Assembly: GCA_029247985.1 (NCBI GenBank) | Contig: JAQWKF010000034.1 | Span: forward strand, 1-8,380 | Direction of reading: 5' to 3' | Source of the DNA: Flavobacteriaceae bacterium | GTDB taxonomy: Bacteria; Bacteroidota; Bacteroidia; Flavobacteriales; Flavobacteriaceae | DNA: 8,380 nt | Part shown: in pieces, positions 1 through 5,895 of the stretch | Position numbering within the stretch: the stretch's first letter is position 1 | Layout: the number at the start of each line of letters is the position of its first letter | Made by a program: the position numbers and the translations under genes | The notes under the pieces: model-generated | The model's database searches: none | Seen by the model: the letters and a program-made list of their open reading frames with translations, nothing else | What the model was told of the DNA's origin: nothing

Positions 1-1229
1 TGCGTATGATTCCCCACTCGGTCATGATGGGCTTTGTAAACGGACTGGCGATTGTTATTTTCTTGTCTCAGTTGGGCATGTTTAAAAGCCAAGGGGAGTG
101 GCTCTCTGGATCGGCTCTTTCTACGATGATTGGACTGGTAGTTTTGACGATGGCTATCATGGTTGGCTTACCGTATCTTACTAAAAAAGTTCCCGCAGCC
201 CTTACAGCCATTGTGGTGGTTTCTCTATTGGTCATTTTTGGCAATTTAGAAACTGAAACTGTTCGCTCATTTGTGGTTGCCAATGGTGGCACCGGAATAC
301 AGGCAGGCTTTCCGAGTTTCAATGTTCCGATTATTGCGTTTTCGCTCGACGCCCTTTTCTTTATTTTGCCGTATGCCTGTATTCTTGCAGCCATTGGCCT
401 GATCGAATCTTTGATGACCTTAAACCTTATCGATGAGCTCACAGACTCCCACGGCAGTGGAAATCGAGAATGTGCCGCACAGGGCTTTGGCAATATTGTA
501 AATGGATTCTTTGGTGGCATGGGCGGTTGTGCCATGATTGGGCAAAGCATCATCAACATCAAATCTGGAGGGCGAGGACGGTTGTCAGGTATTACGGCAG
601 CATTGGCGCTGCTAGGCTTTATTTTATTCGGGGCTAGCTATATAGAGCAGGTACCCATTGCAGCCTTGGTAGGCGTTATGTTTATGGTGGTCTTTGGCAC
701 CTTTGCTTGGAGTTCGTTTCAGGTGTGGAATAAGGTTCCTAAATCGGATGTAATTGTCATTGTGTTGGTCACATCGCTTACTGTCATTTTCGATTTGGCT
801 ATTGCTGTGTTGGCTGGGGTTGTGGTGTCTTCTTTGGTTTTTGCTTGGGAAAATGCCAAGCGTATTCGGGCACGCAAACACCTAGACGAACACGGGGTTA
901 AGCATTATGAAATATACGGACCTTTGTTTTTTGGTTCTATTGAGTTGTTTAACAGCAAATTTGATGTACAAAACGATCCAGATGAGGTTGTAATTGATTT
1001 TAAGGATTCGCGTATTGTGGATCAATCGGCGATTGAGTGCGTGAACAAACTCACAGAGCGTTACCTCAAAAAAGGAAAAAATATCCACTTGCGTCACCTG
1101 TCTTCAGACTGCGTAAAGCTGATACAAAAGGCAGAAAAAATATGTGATGTGAATGTCTTGGAAGATCCTGACTATTTTGTGGCGATAGACAATTTTAGGC
1201 GCGCACAAACGGATTTAGCCAAAGCATAA
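1..1229 (+). CDS. SulP-family anion transporter with C-terminal STAS domain (5' end outside window)
   Basis: This is an inner-membrane secondary transporter of the SulP family, which moves sulfate, bicarbonate or other inorganic anions. The reading frame is open to the left edge, and the first Met in the window (base 6) falls inside the conserved family motif IPHSVMMGFVNGLAI, so it is internal; roughly 100 residues appear to be missing. Numbering from that Met, hydrophobic segments fill about residues 8-280, including the conserved stretch GGMGGCAMIGQSIINIKSGG near 170-189. A basic linker (KRIRARKH, 285-292) leads to a cytoplasmic STAS domain at about 300-390 (core VVIDFKDSRIVDQSAIE). The GGCAMIGQS...SGGRGRLSG stretch resembles, from memory, the BicA-like branch of sodium-bicarbonate transporters, so bicarbonate is a reasonable guess, but the substrate cannot be read from sequence. 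A hairpin terminator follows the stop. Confidence 0.93.
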   Translation, partial: RMIPHSVMMGFVNGLAIVIFLSQLGMFKSQGEWLSGSALSTMIGLVVLTMAIMVGLPYLTKKVPAALTAIVVVSLLVIFGNLETETVRSFVVANGGTGIQAGFPSFNVPIIAFSLDALFFILPYACILAAIGLIESLMTLNLIDELTDSHGSGNRECAAQGFGNIVNGFFGGMGGCAMIGQSIINIKSGGRGRLSGITAALALLGFILFGASYIEQVPIAALVGVMFMVVFGTFAWSSFQVWNKVPKSDVIVIVLVTSLTVIFDLAIAVLAGVVVSSLVFAWENAKRIRARKHLDEHGVKHYEIYGPLFFGSIELFNSKFDVQNDPDEVVIDFKDSRIVDQSAIECVNKLTERYLKKGKNIHLRHLSSDCVKLIQKAEKICDVNVLEDPDYFVAIDNFRRAQTDLAKA

Positions 1230-1230
1230 T

Positions 1231-1284
1231 AAAAAACCCACCCTTCTCGAAATAAATATGTATCGAAAACGGGTGGGGTTTTTT
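1231..1284. terminator. Bidirectional intrinsic terminator between convergent genes
   Basis: Left arm AAAAAACCCACCC (1231-1243) pairs with right arm GGGTGGG-G-TTTTTT (1271-1284), with one bulged G, across a loop of about 27 nt. A 6-T run follows the GC stem on the plus strand, and the A run gives the matching U tract on the minus strand. It can therefore end both the SulP transcript (stop at 1229) and the convergent secreted-protein gene (stop at 1298). Confidence 0.8.
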
Positions 1285-1297
1285 GATGTACAGTGGG

Positions 1298-2743
1298 TTA
1301 TTTCACCAACTTATGGGTTGTTTTAGTATCGCCAATTTGTAGCGAAAGCATATATACACCGTGTTGCAGGTCGGCAGTATCTAGCGTAAAGACCGCCTTG
1401 TTAGGCATAGCACTAAGCACTTCTCTTCCTGTGAGGTCAAAGATGCTGGCGTGTTGCACTTCTGAAACCCTTTCAACAGTCAATAAGCTGCCCATTGCGT
1501 TGGGGTAGATGGAGAAGCTACTTGAAAGGTCCTCTATTGAGGCGGTTGGAGCTTTGTACACATAAAGGTTATCATAATATACACTATTAGCAAGGTTTGA
1601 AGTAATGCTAAATTCTTTGAAGCCTGTCATTGTAGTTAAATCTACTGTGCCATCAAGAGAATTCCATTGCCCAGCTTTTAACCCAAGGCCATTAATATCA
1701 TGGTTGACCTCTTTAGTAATACTTGTAGGGGTGCCTACAAATTTTAAGTGAAATGTCTTACCAATAACATCCGTTCCAGCTTCAATATAAATATCTACAT
1801 GATAATTTGTGAATGCACTTGCATCTATACCCGCATCTAATACAATTCCTTGACAAGTGTTTCCTAAGTATGCCATTGTAGCATTTCCTGCAACAGAAAT
1901 TTCTGAAATGGAGTTGGTGCTGCACCAACCGGCATCAAAATTACTAGCAACATCTGTATACGCATCACTGTACAATGAAATTACGTCAGCCGCATTTCTT
2001 GTAGGGGGTGTTGACGCAGCAGTGGCTGGTAATACGGCCTTAAAAGATACGGTGTAGGTGTCTTTTGTTGAGCCGTCTGTAGCTGTTACTACAACAGTTG
2101 CGTCTCCAGGAACTGAAGCAGCTTGGGTAATTGCAGTTGTTGCTCCGTTTATTGCGGTTGTTGCAGAGCTAATCTGAGGAGCAACAGTGGTGCCTGTTGG
2201 AAGCTTGTAGGTGTAACTTTTTACAGCTTTATCAAAACCGTCAATTGTTACTCCATCGACTTTTAAATCAGAAAGTGTTGCATTTGTTGTAGGGTCTCCA
2301 GCAGCAGCAGTAATTTTAACCTCAGAAATATTTACAGTTATATCTCTTTCAACAATATAAAGTATGGCTGAATTAAATGTATTTGCCCCTTGGGAAGAAA
2401 TAGCAACAGTATATGTATCTTCTGCTGCTGTAATAGGGATGTTTGCCGTATTGTGAGCAGGGTCTACATTAGGGTATGGGTTTGCTTCAAACCTAAATTT
2501 TAAGTTTGCAGCAGCAGAGGCACTAGCCTTAAAAGTTATTTCCCCACCATTTGGAAAAGATAAAGGATAGATTTCTGCGTTATTATTTGAAAATCCTGCC
2601 CAAGCTTGAGCTGTGCTTGGAAATTCTAAGCTTTGCACATGCGTAGTGCCATCAAACACTCCCTCATATATTGGATATGAGGTTGTCTGTCCAAAGGACA
2701 TAGTAGCACAAAGTGCAAATAAAAAAGTAAATATATATTTCAT
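1298..2743 (-). CDS. T9SS-secreted multidomain protein, putative glycan-binding
   Basis: This 481-aa protein is secreted through Sec and then the type IX secretion system. It has a signal peptide (MKYIFTFLFALCATMSFGQ, cleavage probably near residues 18-20). Residues 26-145 form a beta-rich module (AWAGFSNNNAEIYPLSF...ANPYPNVDP) that resembles, from memory, accessory modules of flavobacterial laminarinases. Residues 154-235 look like a cadherin-like/Ig-like beta-sandwich (LSDLKVDGVTIDGFDKAVKS). Residues 244-397 form a third module (STPPTRNAADVISLYSDAY...YYDNLYVYK) homologous to one in the neighbouring 684-aa protein. Residues 411-481 are a type A C-terminal sorting domain (IFDLTGREVL, GVYML, ending KLVK). 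No glycosidase or other catalytic signature is visible, so a binding role is inferred, not shown. The usual YPNP opening of the sorting domain reads YPNA. The start ATG directly precedes the signal peptide. Confidence 0.85.
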   Translation of the reverse strand: MKYIFTFLFALCATMSFGQTTSYPIYEGVFDGTTHVQSLEFPSTAQAWAGFSNNNAEIYPLSFPNGGEITFKASASAAANLKFRFEANPYPNVDPAHNTANIPITAAEDTYTVAISSQGANTFNSAILYIVERDITVNISEVKITAAAGDPTTNATLSDLKVDGVTIDGFDKAVKSYTYKLPTGTTVAPQISSATTAINGATTAITQAASVPGDATVVVTATDGSTKDTYTVSFKAVLPATAASTPPTRNAADVISLYSDAYTDVASNFDAGWCSTNSISEISVAGNATMAYLGNTCQGIVLDAGIDASAFTNYHVDIYIEAGTDVIGKTFHLKFVGTPTSITKEVNHDINGLGLKAGQWNSLDGTVDLTTMTGFKEFSITSNLANSVYYDNLYVYKAPTASIEDLSSSFSIYPNAMGSLLTVERVSEVQHASIFDLTGREVLSAMPNKAVFTLDTADLQHGVYMLSLQIGDTKTTHKLVK

Positions 2744-2930
2744 GATAAATAGGTTTTAAATTATGATGTATGCAAATTAGGAAGTATTGCATTATCATAT
2801 TATGATTAAAACCTATACAAAGCATATACATTAACAACAAAAATGCGAATAAATTATTTAAATAATAACATAAACTAAAAAAACAGCATTTATTTAAATA
2901 TATGATAATTTTTTAAACGTGCGTTTTCTT
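2744..2930. other. AT-rich leader/promoter region of the 481-aa secreted-protein gene
   Basis: This stretch is upstream of the minus-strand gene starting at 2743. It is very AT-rich with several self-complementary A/T runs (for example near 2851-2867 and 2890-2900). Only imperfect versions of the Bacteroidetes -7 box are visible on the minus strand (TAATTTG at 2773-2779, TATGCTTTG at 2818-2826), so no promoter is assigned. No ORF or RNA gene was recognised here. Confidence 0.4.
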
Positions 2931-2944
2931 TGTCCAAATGGACA
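2931..2944. repeat. Small perfect inverted repeat TGTCC-AAAT-GGACA
   Basis: TGTCC (2931-2935) and GGACA (2940-2944) are perfect reverse complements separated by four bases. It sits at the edge of the GC-richer repeat block, and its right arm merges with the first copy of the 13-bp direct repeat. It may mark one border of that repeat element. Confidence 0.5.
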
Positions 2945-2965
2945 CTGAGCAGATGGACACTGAGC
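2938..2965. repeat. Two direct copies of ATGGACACTGAGC, 15-bp period
   Basis: The 13-base word ATGGACACTGAGC occurs at 2938-2950 and 2953-2965. The second copy continues as GAAGTCGAAG, which on the minus strand reads CTTCGACTTCGCTCAGTGTCC. From memory, words of this kind recur as dispersed intergenic repeats in many Bacteroidetes genomes. Confidence 0.8.
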
Positions 2966-2982
2966 GAAGTCGAAGTGCCCAT

Positions 2983-3022
2983 CTCGACAAGCTCGATGTG
3001 CGCTCGACAAGCTCGATGTGCG
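2983..3022. repeat. Perfect tandem duplication of a 20-bp unit
   Basis: The unit CTCGACAAGCTCGATGTGCG occurs back to back at 2983-3002 and 3003-3022 with no mismatch. Each unit carries TCGA-CAAGC-TCGA, a short hairpin-forming inverted repeat. The block is noticeably richer in GC than the flanking leader and lies between the terminator of one secreted-protein gene and the leader of the next. Confidence 0.9.
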
Positions 3023-3030
3023 CTAGAAAG

Positions 3031-3057
3031 CGTTGATTGAGTTTGCCGAAATCAACG
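3031..3057. repeat. Inverted repeat CGTTGAT ... ATCAACG
   Basis: Seven-base perfect arms at 3031-3037 and 3051-3057 are separated by 13 bases. The structure lies just beyond the terminator hairpin of the 684-aa gene, on the far side from the gene, and could be a secondary stem or part of the repeat element next to it. Confidence 0.5.
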
Positions 3058-3061
3058 GTAT

Positions 3062-3090
3062 AAAAAAACCCCGCCATTTGGCGGGGTTTT
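3062..3090 (-). terminator. Strong intrinsic terminator of the 684-aa secreted-protein gene
   Basis: Perfect arms CCCCGCC (3069-3075) and GGCGGGG (3080-3086) enclose an ATTT loop, and the pairing extends through AAAA/TTTT. The seven A's at 3062-3068 become a seven-U tract on the minus-strand transcript, about 30 bases after the stop codon at 3120. It separates this gene from the next minus-strand gene, so the two secreted-protein genes are probably not one operon. Confidence 0.88.
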
Positions 3091-3119
3091 GATGTAAACG
3101 TGAAATTAAGTACGGTTGG

Positions 3120-5174
3120 TTACTTTACCAATTTCGTGTTTAGTTCTTGTTCACCGGCCTTAACCGTTACCAAGTATAAACCTTTTTTTAGGCTGCTTAC
3201 GTCTAAACTAAATGCAGCTGCATTTGGAGTAGTACGCAGTACTTCGCGACCTGTAAGATCAAAGATGCTAACAGCGTCAATAGCAACAGCTGCGCTTACA
3301 TTAAGCGTATTTTTGACTGGGTTGGGGTAGGCAACAAAATTAAACCCTTCTGTTTCCCCGAAACTTAGTGGAGTTCCTTTATATATATAAATGTTATCTA
3401 CGTAAATAAGGTCTAGAGTTGCTGCTGATCCAATTAAAAACTGTGCAAGTTCAGCTCTTGCATCTTTTCCAACACCAGCAGTTGTGGTAGAGTTAGCAAA
3501 TTCGTAATCAATAGAAATCCATTTTCTACTATCTTCAGCACCAACGGGATATAAGTTTTCAAAAGAATCCGTTTGCCCATTACCACCAGCGTGATTTGAC
3601 CATGTTGGTTTGAGTACCTGTCCAGCGGCAAACACATCTCCAATCCAAACATCCATGTGAACATGAGTCATATCAGTAGCATTAATTACGCTCCCTAAAT
3701 CAAATCCGATAAAATCGTTGAATGTAATTTTGAGAACTTGATTACCGGCAATAGTTATTACTTCAGAGTCCGATCCAGCATCCCAAGTAACATTATTTAA
3801 TCCGATAGCGTTATTGTATGCCTCTCCAAAAACAGAAATTACATCTGACGTATTTCTTGATGGAGGTGTTGTTGGCGCATCTGTTGGGGCAGGATCTGGT
3901 AAAAAATCTGCGTTTGGTGTTACCGTAACACCACCTAAGAAAGTTTCACCTGTAGGATTGGCGTTTAGACCTCTAACTGAAAAACCATATTGAACAATAT
4001 CAGCACTATTAATACCTGAAGCTTTAACTTCGAAACTTGTACCATCTGCACCTAACTCCACAGTCTTATTTATTACTGTCTCATATGTATTAGCATTAAT
4101 TGTTTTAATAAAAGCAACTACAGTATATTCTTCGAGATATATGCCATTAATTTCAACATTCCCCACAAACTTAAGTGCACCATCAGTAAACTCACCTGCA
4201 GCGTACTCAACAAATGAATTGCCTTCTAAAAACTTGTTCCCTTTTCCATTCCCATCAAGCCAGTAAGCTTGAGCTTCCGCGTCTCCATTTTCATTATCAG
4301 CATAAAGACTAAAGTTCGGTTGCAGTTTAATGGCTCCATTTGGATAGCTACTGTCGCCAGCAGCAGTAATTGTTGTTTTAACAAGATTGATGTTTTCCCA
4401 TGGTTGGCCAGCAATATAATCTCCTTGAGCTCCATTGTTGTTATTAAACCAAGAAATAAAACCTTTCCAAGTTTGAGAAACATCTACCGTTAAATTTGTA
4501 TAATCAGGCTCTTCAAAGCCTGAAATAAATGGCGTTACCACCACATTTCCAAGTGCCGCTTCATTGGCTGGGTTAGCATTAATGCCTTCTACAATAAAAC
4601 CATATTGTACGATATGGGCTGCGTCAATTCCAGAAGCTGAAACAGCAAAAGATGATCCAGCTGCACCAAGGGCTACTGTTTCAAAAATAACAGTAGCATA
4701 GCCGGCCGCCGGATCTAATGTTTTGATAAATGCTACTGCTGAGTAAGCATTGTCAAGTGTGTTTGCACTAACTGTACCCACAAAACTTAGGGAAGTATCG
4801 TTAAGTTTACCAGCATCGTATTCTATCTTAGAAATTGCTTCCATCCATTTGTTTCCGCCTCCACTTCCATCAGTCCAATATGCCTGAGCATTGGCATCAC
4901 CGTTTACATTATCAGCGTAAGCGTTGAAGTTGGGCTGTAGCGTTACAGCACCGTTAGGATAAGTAGCATCGTCAACAGAAGTTAATGTTGTTTTTAGTTT
5001 TGCTAAATCCCAATTACCACCTCCAACACTTGCACCTTTAGAACCATTGTCGTTTTCAAACCAATTCATGTAAGCAGTCCAAGCTCCTTCCGAATTTACG
5101 GTTGATACAGTTTGTGCATTTATATTTGAAAACACAAATAAAAATGCAGTTAATAAAAAATATAGTTGTTTCAT
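3120..5174 (-). CDS. T9SS-secreted protein with a duplicated ~185-aa domain, putative surface binding protein
   Basis: This protein is 684 aa from the ATG at 5172-5174. A TTG 18 bases upstream is in frame but lies inside a likely -7 promoter box, and the ATG gives a cleaner signal peptide (MKQLYFLLTAFLFVFSNINAQ). Residues 31-216 and 235-421 are two clear copies of one domain; shared landmarks include YPNGA.LQPNF..YADN.NGDA.AQAYW.DG...GNK, VAFIKT and NANP...LG.V.VTP. Residues 432-600 form a module homologous to residues 244-397 of the neighbouring 481-aa protein (TTPPSRNTSDVIS...VDNIYIYKG). Residues 611-684 are a type A T9SS sorting domain with canonical YPNP, IFDLTGREVL and a KLVK end. No catalytic motif is visible. 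Extracellular or outer-surface location is strongly supported; a polysaccharide-binding role is inferred from domain style and repetition. Confidence 0.85.
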   Translation of the reverse strand: MKQLYFLLTAFLFVFSNINAQTVSTVNSEGAWTAYMNWFENDNGSKGASVGGGNWDLAKLKTTLTSVDDATYPNGAVTLQPNFNAYADNVNGDANAQAYWTDGSGGGNKWMEAISKIEYDAGKLNDTSLSFVGTVSANTLDNAYSAVAFIKTLDPAAGYATVIFETVALGAAGSSFAVSASGIDAAHIVQYGFIVEGINANPANEAALGNVVVTPFISGFEEPDYTNLTVDVSQTWKGFISWFNNNNGAQGDYIAGQPWENINLVKTTITAAGDSSYPNGAIKLQPNFSLYADNENGDAEAQAYWLDGNGKGNKFLEGNSFVEYAAGEFTDGALKFVGNVEINGIYLEEYTVVAFIKTINANTYETVINKTVELGADGTSFEVKASGINSADIVQYGFSVRGLNANPTGETFLGGVTVTPNADFLPDPAPTDAPTTPPSRNTSDVISVFGEAYNNAIGLNNVTWDAGSDSEVITIAGNQVLKITFNDFIGFDLGSVINATDMTHVHMDVWIGDVFAAGQVLKPTWSNHAGGNGQTDSFENLYPVGAEDSRKWISIDYEFANSTTTAGVGKDARAELAQFLIGSAATLDLIYVDNIYIYKGTPLSFGETEGFNFVAYPNPVKNTLNVSAAVAIDAVSIFDLTGREVLRTTPNAAAFSLDVSSLKKGLYLVTVKAGEQELNTKLVK
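3912..4469 (-). repeat. Second copy of the duplicated domain (residues 235-421)
   Basis: It starts TWKGFISWFNNNNGAQGDY and ends near LGGVTVTPN, and aligns along its whole length with the first copy (TAYMNWFENDNGSKGAS ... LGNVVVTP). The copies are clearly homologous at protein level but well diverged at DNA level, so the duplication is not recent. The linker between copies is short and acidic (FISGFEEPDYTN). Confidence 0.88.
4527..5081 (-). repeat. First copy of the duplicated domain (residues 31-216)
   Basis: This is the N-terminal copy, directly after the signal peptide. Conserved positions shared with the second copy include W/F-rich openings, YPNGAVTLQPNFNAYADN, GNK(W/F), a VAFIKT strand and IVQYGF. 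The retained aromatic positions are compatible with a carbohydrate-binding beta-sandwich, but I cannot assign a family. Confidence 0.88.
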
Positions 5175-5189
5175 AATTTTTGATTTGTT

Positions 5190-5197
5190 CAAATATA
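5190..5197 (-). promoter_or_regulatory. Putative Bacteroidetes -7 box (TATATTTG) for the 684-aa gene
   Basis: On the minus strand the bases read TATATTTG, an exact match to the TAnnTTTG -7 consensus of Bacteroidetes primary sigma factors. It ends 15 bases upstream of the ATG at 5174, predicting a short leader. No TTG -33 element is visible at the expected 17-23 base spacing, and the region is AT-rich, so chance matching is possible. Confidence 0.42.
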
Positions 5198-5336
5198 TAC
5201 TTGCATTTTATTGAAATGAAAAATAATATCTATACAATATGTATACATCATAAAATATACCCACTGGAAATGCGAATATGTAAAAAAAACAGGTTTATAT
5301 GGGAAGAATCGCGTCTTTGGAAACGCTTATTTAAGG

Positions 5337-5630
5337 CTATTTGAAGCGGGTATACAACATACTTATGCGCTTGGCCAACGCTACATCAAGCGTAGTGACG
5401 GCATCTTGATCGTGGGTGCGTAACGAAATCATAATTTTATTATAGCTGTTTTGCCAGTCCGGATGGTGGCCTAATTTTTCAGCCACGTCAGCAACCTTTG
5501 ACATAAAATCAAAAGCGGTTTTAAAGTCTTTAAAAACCAATTCGGTTTTAATGCATCCCGCATCCCATTGCCAATCGGCAGCTTCTGCGCCAAGAGCCTT
5601 AACAATACTTGCTTCTGTGTAATGTGTCAT
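5337..5630 (-). CDS. Pterin-4a-carbinolamine dehydratase (PCD/PhhB/DCoH family)
   Basis: It dehydrates 4a-hydroxytetrahydrobiopterin made by aromatic amino acid hydroxylases, allowing pterin cofactor recycling in the cytosol. From the ATG at 5628-5630 the product is 97 aa, the usual family length. The catalytic signature is present: His55-His56-Pro57 in GHHPDWQNSYNK, and the third His (His73) in RTHDQDAVTTLDVALAK. An in-frame ATG at 5697-5699 would add 23 residues, but that region is the coding sequence of the upstream zinc-ribbon gene in another frame, so it is rejected. The start overlaps the upstream stop by one base (TAATG), which implies translational coupling. No phenylalanine hydroxylase gene is in the window, so its partner enzyme is unknown. 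Confidence 0.93.
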   Translation of the reverse strand: MTHYTEASIVKALGAEAADWQWDAGCIKTELVFKDFKTAFDFMSKVADVAEKLGHHPDWQNSYNKIMISLRTHDQDAVTTLDVALAKRISMLYTRFK

Positions 5631-5821
5631 TACACCTCGCAGCTCATGTCTGCTCCGCAACATTGCGGCGATTTGATTTTGCCTTCGCAAGAAGGGCATT
5701 GGGAAATCTGTACCTCACTGCCATCCTCAAGAGATAAATGACCGTTTTCTAAAGGTCTGTCGCATTTCGCACAAGATGCGTTAACCGACATACCACATTG
5801 ATTGCATGCATACGTAGCCAT
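5630..5821 (-). CDS. Small Cys-rich zinc-ribbon protein
   Basis: This 63-aa cytosolic protein has nine cysteines: CxxC pairs at 6/9, 17/20 and 42/45, plus Cys54-Cys55 and Cys61 near the C-terminus. The pattern CNQCG...CAKCDRPL...CPSCEGKIKSPQCCG is a zinc-ribbon type fold that probably binds one or two zinc ions. It resembles small conserved proteins I associate with Bacteroidetes but for which I know no function. It is the first gene of a two-gene unit with the pterin dehydratase, whose ATG overlaps this stop codon (TAATG). It is divergent from crtI across 74 bp. A role in pterin metabolism is only suggested by this linkage. Confidence 0.85.
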   Translation of the reverse strand: MATYACNQCGMSVNASCAKCDRPLENGHLSLEDGSEVQISQCPSCEGKIKSPQCCGADMSCEV

Positions 5822-5880
5822 AAGCGTTGTTTTTTTAAAGATACAATTTTATGACTACATCATCTAAGCAAAATATATGG

Positions 5881-5888
5881 TAAATTTG
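5881..5888 (+). promoter_or_regulatory. Putative Bacteroidetes -7 box (TAAATTTG) for crtI
   Basis: TAAATTTG matches the TAnnTTTG consensus exactly and ends seven bases before the crtI ATG at 5896. If used, the transcript would start at or next to the ATG, giving a leaderless or nearly leaderless mRNA. No TTG -33 element is seen at the usual spacing, which lowers confidence. Confidence 0.45.
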
Positions 5889-5895
5889 TACGCCT

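Noticed and set aside
68..1097. Minus-strand open frames opposite the SulP gene
   Set aside because: They are antisense to conserved SulP membrane and STAS sequence, with low-complexity translations lacking any motif.
1293..2057. Plus-strand open frames opposite the 481-aa secreted protein
   Set aside because: They lie antisense to a gene with a full signal peptide to sorting-domain architecture, and their translations show no recognisable domain; they are shadows.
2773..2826. Promoter of the 481-aa gene (TAATTTG at 2773-2779 or TATGCTTTG at 2818-2826, minus strand)
   Set aside because: Both deviate by one base in spacing from TAnnTTTG and lack a well-placed TTG -33 element, in a region where such words arise easily by chance.
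2938..3022. CRISPR-like array
   Set aside because: Repeats are only two copies each, one pair directly tandem with no spacer and the other with a 2-base gap; there are no spacers and no cas genes.
5282..5326. Possible terminator after the pterin dehydratase: stem GCGTTT/AGACGC on the minus strand (5311-5326) and a T8 run (5282-5289)
   Set aside because: The stem is short with a G-U pair, and the T run is about 20 bases beyond it, which does not fit an intrinsic terminator. It may still contribute, but I do not call it.
5631..5699. N-terminal extension of the pterin dehydratase to an in-frame ATG at 5697-5699
   Set aside because: The added 23 residues (MPFLRRQNQIAAML...) do not resemble the family N-terminus and are read in another frame through the zinc-ribbon gene. 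The ATG at 5628-5630 gives the usual family length and a TAATG overlap.
5836..5843. -7 box for the zinc-ribbon gene (TATCTTTA, minus strand)
   Set aside because: It differs from TAnnTTTG at the last base and has no suitably spaced -33 element; too weak to list as a promoter.
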